This document shows, one piece after another, positions 55,001 to 64,000 of a DNA stretch of 64,000 bases. Numbering within the stretch: the stretch's first letter is position 1; each line of letters begins with the position of its first letter. The notes beneath the pieces were generated by a model. That model did no database searches. It was given only the letters and a program-made list of their open reading frames with translations, and was not told the origin of the DNA. The position numbers were made by a program, and so were the translations under genes. The stretch is taken from assembly GCF_002575655.3 (NCBI RefSeq), contig NC_053035.3, positions 377,619,792 through 377,683,791 of the forward strand. The letters run 5' to 3'. This DNA is from Aegilops tauschii subsp. strangulata (lineage: Eukaryota; Streptophyta; Magnoliopsida; Poales; Poaceae).

Positions 55001-58000
55001 GACACTACGCAGGCGCGTCTCGACATAGCCTAATCAGACATCTTGTATTTTCATCGGAGTGCATAAGGTCGTCGTTGAAGCCGTATGTACCATCATCCTT
55101 TATCCGGTTATCGATGCCTCGATAGCCGGCTACCTCTAGAGAAGACACTAGAAGACAGACGACCCATACCGCGTGTCTCCTGCCAGTATCGCACCACCTT
55201 CGATCCAGCAGCAACAATAACTCCACACCAGATAGCCACTAACTCTATGATAAAAGACAAAATCAAAACAAAAAATACACAACTCATAGGCCACGCTTGC
55301 AAGAAGGAATCGCCGCACGTGCCCAATGATGACAAGTCCAACACAAGATTAAACTCTGGATTCTCGTCCCCGAATCCAAGCTTCAACCCACCATCTTAAA
55401 CAAGGACACTACGCAGGCGCGTCTCGACATAGCCTAATCAGACATCTTGTATTTTCATCGGAGTGCATAAGGTCGTCGTTGAAGCCGTATGTACCATCAT
55501 CCTTTATCCGGTTATCGATGCCTCGATAGCCGGCTACCTCTAGAGAAGACACTAGAAGACAGACGACCCATACCGCGTGTCTCCTGCCAGTATCGCACCA
55601 CCTTCGATCCAGCAGCAACAATAACTCCACACCAGATAGCCACTAACTCTATGATAAAAGACAAAATCAAAACAAAAAATACACAACTCATAGGCCACGC
55701 TTGCAAGAAGGAATCGCCGCACGTGCCCAATGATGACAAGTCCAACACAAGATTAAACTCTGGATTCTCGTCCCCGAATCCAAGCTTCAACCCACCATCT
55801 TAAACAAGGACACAACGCAGGCGCGTCTCGACATAGCCTAATCAGACATCTTGTGTTTTCATCGGAGTGCATAAGGTCGTCGTTGAAGCCGTATGTACCA
55901 TCATCCTTTATCCGGTTATCGATGCCTCGATAGCCGGCTACCTCTAGAGAAGACACTAGAAGACAGACGACCCATACCGCGTGTCTCCTGCCAGTATCGC
56001 ACCACCTTCGATCCAGCAGCAACAATAACTCCACACCAGATAGCCACTAACTCTATGATAAAAGACAAAATCAAAACAAAAAATACACAACTCATAGGCC
56101 ACGCTTGCAAGAAGGAATCGCCGCACGTGCCCAATGATGACAAGTCCAACACAAGATTAAACTCTGGATTCTCGTCCCCGAATCCAAGCTTCAACCCACC
56201 ATCTTAAACAAGGACACTACGCAGGCGCGTCTCGACATAGCCTAATCAGACATCTTGTATTTTCATCGGAGTGCATAAGGTCGTCGTTGAAGCCGTATGT
56301 ACCATCATCCTTTATCCGGTTATCGATGCCTCGATAGCCGGCTACCTCTGGAGAAGACACTAGAAGACAGACGATCCATACCGCGTGTCTCCTGCCAGTA
56401 TCGCACCACCTTCGATCCAGCAGCAACAATAACTCCACACCAGATAGCCACTAACTCTATGATAAAAGACAAAATCAAAACAAAAAATACACAACTCATA
56501 GGCCACGCTTGCAAGAAGGAATCGCCGCACATGCCCAATGATGACAAGTCCAACACAAGATTAAACTCTGGATTCTCGTCCCCGAATCCAAGCTTCAACC
56601 CACCATCTTAAACAAGGACACTACGCAGGCGCGTCTCGACATAGCCTAATCAGACATCTTGTATTTTCATCGGAGTGCATAAGGTCGTCGTTGAAGCCGT
56701 ATGTACCATCATCCTTTATCCGGTTATCGATGCCTCGATAGCCGGCTACCTCTAGAGAAGACACTAGAAGACAGACGACCCATACCGCGTGTCTCCTGCC
56801 AGTATCGCACCACCTTCGATCCAGCAGCAACAATAACTCCACACCAGATAGCCACTAACTCTATGATAAAAGACAAAATCAAAATAAAAAATACACAACT
56901 CATAGGCCACGCTTGCAAGAAGGAATCGCCGCACGTGCCCAATGATGACAAGTCCAACACAAGATTAAACTCTGGATTCTCGTCCCCAAATCCAAGCTTC
57001 AACCCACCATCTTAAATAAGGACACAACGCAGGCGCGTCTCGACATAGCATAATCAGACATCTTGTGTTTTCATCGGAGTGCATAAGGTCGTCGTTGAAG
57101 CCGTATGTACCATCATCCTTTATCCGGTTATCGATGCCTCGATAGCCGGCTACCTCTAGAGAAGACACTAGAAGACAGACGACCCATACCGCGTGTCTCC
57201 TGCCAGTATCGCACCACCTTCGATCCAGCAGCAACAATAACTCCACACCAGATAGCCACTAACTCTATGATAAAAGACAAAATCAAAACAAAAAATACAC
57301 AACTCATAGGCCACGCTTGCAAGAAGGAATCGCCGCACGTGCCCAATGATGACAAGTCCAACACAAGATTAAACTCTGGATTCTCATCCCCGAATCCAAG
57401 CTTCAACCCACCATCTTAAACAAGGACACTACGCAGGCGCGTCTCGACATAGCCTAATCAGACATCTTGTATTTTCATCGGAGTGCATAAGGTCGTCGTT
57501 GAAGCCGTATGTACCATCATCCTTTATCCGGTTATCGATGCCTCGATAGCCGGCTACCTCTAGAGAAGACACTAGAAGACAGACGACCCATACCGCGTGT
57601 CTCCTGCCAGTATCGCACCACCTTCGATCCAGCAGCAACAATAACTCCACACCAGATAGCCACTAACTCTATGATAAAAGACAAAATCAAAACAAAAAAT
57701 ACACAACTCATAGGCCACGCTTGCAAGAAGGAATCGCCGCACGTGCCCAATGATGACAAGTCCAACACAAGATTAAACTCTGGATTCTCGTCCCCGAATC
57801 CAAGCTTCAACCCACCATCTTAAACAAGGACACTACGCAGGCGCGTCTCGACATAGCCTAATCAGACATCTTGTATTTTCATCGGAGTGCATAAGGTCGT
57901 CGTTGAAGCCGTATGTACCATCATCCTTTATCCGGTTATCGATGCCTCGATAGCCGGCTACCTCTAGAGAAGACACTAGAAGACAGACGACCCATACCGC

Positions 58001-61000
58001 GTGTCTCCTGCCAGTATCGCACCACCTTCGATCCAGCAGCAACAATAACTCCACACCAGATAGCCACTAACTCTATGATAAAAGACAAAATCAAAACAAA
58101 AAATACACAACTCATAGGCCACGCTTGCAAGAAGGAATCGCCGCACGTGCCCAATGATGACAAGTCCAACACAAGATTAAACTCTGGATTCTCGTCCCCG
58201 AATCCAAGCTTCAACCCACCATCTTAAACAAGGACACAACGCAGGCGCGTCTCGACATAGCCTAATCAGACATCTTGTGTTTTCATCGGAGTGCATAAGG
58301 TCGTCGTTGAAGCCGTATGTACCATCATCCTTTATCCGGTTATCGATGCCTCGATAGCCGGCTACCTCTAGAGAAGACACTAGAAGACAGACGACCCATA
58401 CCGCGTGTCTCCTGCCAGTATCGCACCACCTTCGATCCAGCAGCAACAATAACTCCACACCAGATAGCCACTAACTCTATGATAAAAGACAAAATCAAAA
58501 CAAAAAATACACAACTCATAGGCCACGCTTGCAAGAAGGAATCGCCGCACGTGCCCAATGATGACAAGTCCAACACAAGATTAAACTCTGGATTCTCATC
58601 CCCGAATCCAAGCTTCAACCCACCATCTTAAACAAGGACACTACGCAGGCGCGTCTCGACATAGCCTAATCAGACATCTTGTATTTTCATCGGAGTGCAT
58701 AAGGTCGTCGTTGAAGCCGTATGTACCATCATCCTTTATCCGGTTATCGATGCCTCGATAGCCGGCTACCTCTAGAGAAGACACTAGAAGACAGACGACC
58801 CATACCGCGTGTCTCCTGCCAGTATCGCACCACCTTCGATCCAGCAGCAACAATAACTCCACACCAGATAGCCACTAACTCTATGATAAAAGACAAAATC
58901 AAAACAAAAAATACACAACTCATAGGCCACGCTTGCAAGAAGGAATCGCCGCACGTGCCCAATGATGACAAGTCCAACACAAGATTAAACTCTGGATTCT
59001 CGTCCCCGAATCCAAGCTTCAACCCACCATCTTAAACAAGGACACTACGCAGGCGCGTCTCGACATAGCCTAATCAGACATCTTGTATTTTCATCGGAGT
59101 GCATAAGGTCGTCGTTGAAGCCGTATGTACCATCATCCTTTATCCGGTTATCGATGCCTCGATAGCCGGCTACCTCTAGAGAAGACACTAGAAGACAGAC
59201 GACCCATACCGCGTGTCTCCTGCCAGTATCGCACCACCTTCGATCCAGCAGCAACAATAACTCCACACCAGATAGCCACTAACTCTATGATAAAAGACAA
59301 AATCAAAACAAAAAATACACAACTCATAGGCCACGCTTGCAAGAAGGAATCGCCGCACGTGCCCAATGATGACAAGTCCAACACAAGATTAAACTCTGGA
59401 TTCTCGTCCCCGAATCCAAGCTTCAACCCACCATCTTAAATAAGGACACAACGCAGGCGCGTCTCGACATAGCCTAATCAGACATCTTGTGTTTTCATCG
59501 GAGTGCATAAGGTCGTCGTTGAAGCCGTATGTACCATCATCCTTTATCCGGTTATCGATGCCTCGATAGCCGGCTACCTCTAGAGAAGACACTAGAAGAC
59601 AGACGACCCATACCGCGTGTCTCCTGCCAGTATCGCACCACCTTCGATCCAGCAGCAACAATAACTCCACACCAGATAGCCACTAACTCTATGATAAAAG
59701 ACAAAATCAAAACAAAAAATACACAACTCATAGGCCACGCTTGCAAGAAGGAATCGCCGCACGTGCCCAATGATGACAAGTCCAACACAAGATTAAACTC
59801 TGGATTCTCATCCCCGAATCCAAGCTTCAACCCACCATCTTAAACAAGGACACTACGCAGGCGCGTCTCGACATAGCCTAATCAGACATCTTGTATTTTC
59901 ATCGGAGTGCATAAGGTCGTCGTTGAAGCCGTATGTACCATCATCCTTTATCCGGTTATCGATGCCTCGATAGCCGGCTACCTCTAGAGAAGACACTAGA
60001 AGACAGACGACCCATACCGCGTGTCTCCTGCCAGTATCGCACCACCTTCGATCCAGCAGCAACAATAACTCCACACCAGATAGCCACTAACTCTATGATA
60101 AAAGACAAAATCAAAACAAAAAATACACAACTCATAGGCCACGCTTGCAAGAAGGAATCGCCGCACGTGCCCAATGATGACAAGTCCAACACAAGATTAA
60201 ACTCTGGATTCTCGTCCCCGAATCCAAGCTTCAACCCACCATCTTAAACAAGGACACTACGCAGGCGCGTCTCGACATAGCCTAATCAGACATCTTGTAT
60301 TTTCATCGGAGTGCATAAGGTCGTCGTTGAAGCCGTATGTACCATCATCCTTTATCCGGTTATCGATGCCTCGATAGCCGGCTACCTCTAGAGAAGACAC
60401 TAGAAGACAGACGACCCATACCGCGTGTCTCCTGCCACTATCGCACCACCTTCGATCCAGCAGCAACAATAACTCCACACCAGATAGCCACTAACTCTAT
60501 GATAAAAGACAAAATCAAAACAAAAAATACACAACTCATAGGCCACGCTTGCAAGAAGGAATCGCCGCACGTGCCCAATGATGACAAGTCCAACACAAGA
60601 TTAAACTCTGGATTCTCGTCCCCGAATCCAAGCTTCAACCCACCATCTTAAACAAGGACACAACGCAGGCGCGTCTCGACATAGCCTAATCAGACATCTT
60701 GTGTTTTCATCGGAGTGCATAAGGTCGTCGTTGAAGCCGTATGTACCATCATCCTTTATCCGGTTATCGATGCCTCGATAGCCGGCTACCTCTAGAGAAG
60801 ACACTAGAAGACAGACGACCCATACCGCGTGTCTCCTGCCAGTATCGCACCACCTTCGATCCAGCAGCAACAATAACTCCACACCAGATAGCCACTAACT
60901 CTATGATAAAAGACAAAATCAAAACAAAAAATACACAACTCATAGGCCACGCTTGCAAGAAGGAATCGCCGCACGTGCCCAATGATGACAAGTCCAACAC

Positions 61001-64000
61001 AAGATTAAACTCTGGATTCTCGTCCCCGAATCCAAGCTTCAACCCACCATCTTAAACAAGGACACTACGCAGGCGCGTCTCGACATAGCCTAATCAGACA
61101 TCTTGTATTTTCATCGGAGTGCATAAGGTCGTCGTTGAAGCCGTATGTACCATCATCCTTTATCCGGTTATCGATGCCTCGATAGCCGGCTACCTCTAGA
61201 GAAGACACTAGAAGACAGACGACCCATACCGCGTGTCTCCTGCCAGTATCGCACCACCTTCGATCCAGCAGCAACAATAACTCCACACCAGATAGCCACT
61301 AACTCTATGATAAAAGACAAAATCAAAACAAAAAATACACAACTCATAGGCCACGCTTGCAAGAAGGAATCGCCGCACGTGCCCAATGATGACAAGTCCA
61401 ACACAAGATTAAACTCTGGATTCTCGTCCCCGAATCCAAGCTTCAACCCACCATCTTAAATAAGGACACAACGCAGGCGCGTCTCGACATAGCCTAATCA
61501 GACATCTTGTGTTTTCATCGGAGTGCATAAGGTCGTCGTTGAAGCCGTATGTACCATCATCCTTTATCCGGTTATCGATGCCTCGATAGCCGGCTACCTC
61601 TAGAGAAGACACTAGAAGACAGACGACCCATACCGCGTGTCTCCTGCCAGTATCGCACCACCTTCGATCCAGCAACAACAATAACTCCACACCAGATAGC
61701 CACTAACTCTATGATAAAAGACAAAATCAAAACAAAAAATACACAACTCATAGGCCACGCTTGCAAGAAGGAATCGCCGCACGTGCCCAATGATGACAAG
61801 TCCAACACAAGATTAAACTCTGGATTCTCATCCCCGAATCCAAGCTTCAACCCACCATCTTAAACAAGGACACTACGCAGGCGCGTCTCGACATAGCCTA
61901 ATCAGACATCTTGTATTTTCATCGGAGTGCATAAGGTCGTCGTTGAAGCCGTATGTACCATCATCCTTTATCCGGTTATCGATGCCTCGATAGCCGGCTA
62001 CCTCTAGAGAAGACACTAGAAGACAGACGACCCATACCGCGTGTCTCCTGCCAGTATCGCACCACCTTCGATCCAGCAGCAACAATAACTCCACACCAGA
62101 TAGCCACTAACTCTATGATAAAAGACAAAATCAAAACAAAAAATACACAACTCATAGGCCACGCTTGCAAGAAGGAAGCGCCGCACGTGCCCAATGATGA
62201 CAAGTCCAACACAAGATTAAACTCTGGATTCTCGTCCCCGAATCCAAGCTTCAACCCACCATCTTAAACAAGGACACTACGCAGGCGCGTCTCGACATAG
62301 CCTAATCAGACATCTTGTATTTTCATCGGAGTGCATAAGGTCGTCGTTGAAGCCGTATGTACCATCATCCTTTATCCGGTTATCGATGCCTCGATAGCCG
62401 GCTACCTCTAGAGAAGACACTAGAAGACAGACGACCCATACCGCGTGTCTCCTGCCAGTATCGCACCACCTTCGATCCAGCAGCAACAATAACTCCACAC
62501 CAGATAGCCACTAACTCTATGATAAAAGACAAAATCAAAACAAAAAATACACAACTCATAGGCCACGCTTGCAAGAAGGAATCGCCGCACGTGCCCAATG
62601 ATGACAAGTCCAACACAAGATTAAACTCTGGATTCTCGTCCCCAAATCCAAGCTTCAACCCACCATCTTAAATAAGGACACAACGCAGGCGCGTCTCGAC
62701 ATAGCATAATCAGACATCTTGTGTTTTCATCGGAGTGCATAAGGTCGTCGTTGAAGCCGTATGTACCATCATCCTTTATCCGGTTATCGATGCCTCGATA
62801 GCCGGCTACCTCTAGAGAAGACACTAGAAGACAGACGACCCATACCGCGTGTCTCCTGCCAGTATCGCACCACCTTCGATCCAGCAGCAACAATAACTCC
62901 ACACCAGATAGCCACTAACTCTATGATAAAAGACAAAATCAAAACAAAAAATACACAACTCATAGGCCACGCTTGCAAGAAGGAATCGCCGCACGTGCCC
63001 AATGATGACAAGTCCAACACAAGATTAAACTCTGGATTCTCGTCCCCGAATCCAAGCTTCAACCCACCATCTTAAATAAGGACACAACGCAGGCGCGTCT
63101 CGACATAGCCTAATCAGACATCTTGTGTTTTCATCGGAGTGCATAAGGTCGTCGTTGAAGCCGTATGTACCATCATCCTTTATCCGGTTATCGATGCCTC
63201 GATAGCCGGCTACCTCTAGAGAAGACACTAGAAGACAGACGACCCATACCGCGTGTCTCCTGCCAGTATCGCACCACCTTCGATCCAGCAGCAACAATAA
63301 CTCCACACCAGATAGCCACTAACTCTATGATAAAAGACAAAATCAAAACAAAAAATACACAACTCATAGGCCACGCTTGCAAGAAGGAATCGCCGCACGT
63401 GCCCAATGATGACAAGTCCAACACAAGATTAAACTCTGGATTCTCATCCCCGAATCCAAGCTTCAACCCACCATCTTAAACAAGGACACTACGCAGGCGC
63501 GTCTCGACATAGCCTAATCAGACATCTTGTATTTTCATCGGAGTGCATAAGGTCGTCGTTGAAGCCGTATGTACCATCATCCTTTATCCGGTTATCGATG
63601 CCTCGATAGCCGGCTACCTCTAGAGAAGACACTAGAAGACAGACGACCCATACCGCGTGTCTCCTGCCAGTATCGCACCACCTTCGATCCAGCAGCAACA
63701 ATAACTCCACACCAGATAGCCACTAACTCTATGATAAAAGACAAAATCAAAACAAAAAATACACAACTCATAGGCCACGCTTGCAAGAAGGAATCGCCGC
63801 ACGTGCCCAATGATGACAAGTCCAACACAAGATTAAACTCTGGATTCTCGTCCCCGAATCCAAGCTTCAACCCACCATCTTAAACAAGGACACTACGCAG
63901 GCGCGTCTCGACATAGCCTAATCAGACATCTTGTATTTTCATCGGAGTGCATAAGGTCGTCGTTGAAGCCGTATGTACCATCATCCTTTATCCGGTTATC
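43092..64000. repeat. Tandem satellite array, 404-bp unit, about 51.7 copies
   Basis: From 43092 to the window end a unit of 404 bp repeats head to tail. Counting units from GCAACAATAACTCC, starts fall at 43092, 43495 (the first unit is 403 bp through one lost C near 43218) and then every 404 bp. Copies differ at only a few positions each. Variable sites fall at fixed places: ATAAGGACACAACG, ACAAGGACACAACG or ACAAGGACACTACG; CTTGTGTTTTC or CTTGTATTTTC; CTCGTCCCC or CTCATCCCC; CACGTGCCC or CACATGCCC; AGCTTCAACC or AGCTACAACC. Frames of 104 residues (plus) and 73-93 residues (minus) recur in each unit, but 404 is not a multiple of three and no codon-type constraint is evident. The array continues beyond the window. 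Confidence 0.98.

Noticed and set aside
43229..63883. Recurrent 104-residue plus-strand and 73-93-residue minus-strand open frames in the satellite
   Set aside because: They recur only because the 404-bp unit is homogeneous. Both strands are open at once, the unit is not a multiple of three, and substitutions show no synonymous bias visible by eye.
43092..64000. CRISPR-like array
   Set aside because: The units are 404 bp and contiguous, with no unique spacers, in a plant genome.

Overview
The window is plant nuclear DNA from a large, repeat-rich grass genome, most likely a Triticeae species (wheat, Aegilops or barley group). The main evidence is a decayed Copia element of the Angela/BARE/WIS type with its characteristic ~1.7 kb LTR, a 12.4 kb CACTA transposon with CCGGTT-type subterminal repeats, a Stowaway MITE and several Gypsy-type LTRs. 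Intron-containing genes, TATA boxes and polyadenylation signals fit a plant. Nothing prokaryotic is present.

Layout: 1-2230 is low-information sequence with an RNase H-like remnant, a clean Stowaway MITE (619-731) and a doubtful minus-strand ORF. 2231-11580 is a nest of elements. A Helitron-type PIF1 helicase pseudogene is interrupted by a 5'-truncated Angela-like Copia, whose 3' LTR carries a 476 bp solo LTR. Downstream the helicase is split again by a 2,700 bp solo LTR with a perfect GAAGA duplication. 11580-15570 holds a gene-like fragment, a 292 bp MITE and a 1,373 bp solo LTR (CGGCG duplication), both apparently inside a tRNA-like/SINE-like sequence, then a DUF4283/CCHC pseudogene. 15780-19602 holds two diverged direct copies of an unclassified AT-rich repeat built from TTTCACTCATTTC-like motifs. 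The second copy is interrupted by a 15 kb chromovirus-type Gypsy element (19603-34621), which is itself interrupted inside pol by the CACTA element (21691-34055).

The CACTA element has two transcription units, each preceded by CCGGTT repeats and a TATA box. The first region has a small, intact coiled-coil/tail-anchored ORF and a multiply broken TNPD-type transposase. The second encodes a long regulatory-type protein ending in a C48/Ulp1-like protease domain with its catalytic residues in place, spread over seven exons, with one apparent 1-nt frameshift. Between them lies a long, nearly perfect foldback resembling a plant miRNA precursor. In the 5' part of the second unit there is a 42-bp perfect purine/pyrimidine inverted repeat and a minisatellite.

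Two genes look like ordinary host genes. 35245-37267 is a complete three-exon YIP1-family membrane protein closely resembling plant YIP4 (trans-Golgi network trafficking). 38435-39124 is a single-exon, basic, grass-type protein with internal tandem repeats. The rest of 39.1-43.0 kb is intergenic with LINE and MITE remnants.

From 43092 to the end of the window (about 20.9 kb, not ending here) is a homogeneous tandem array of a 404-bp unit, about 51.7 copies. Diagnostic variants show a trimeric higher-order structure (1,212 bp) and a larger duplication of about 17-20 units. The array abuts what looks like the 3' end of a minus-strand LINE, and the monomer may derive from that element. This array, with the foldback and protease gene of the CACTA element, is the most noteworthy content.
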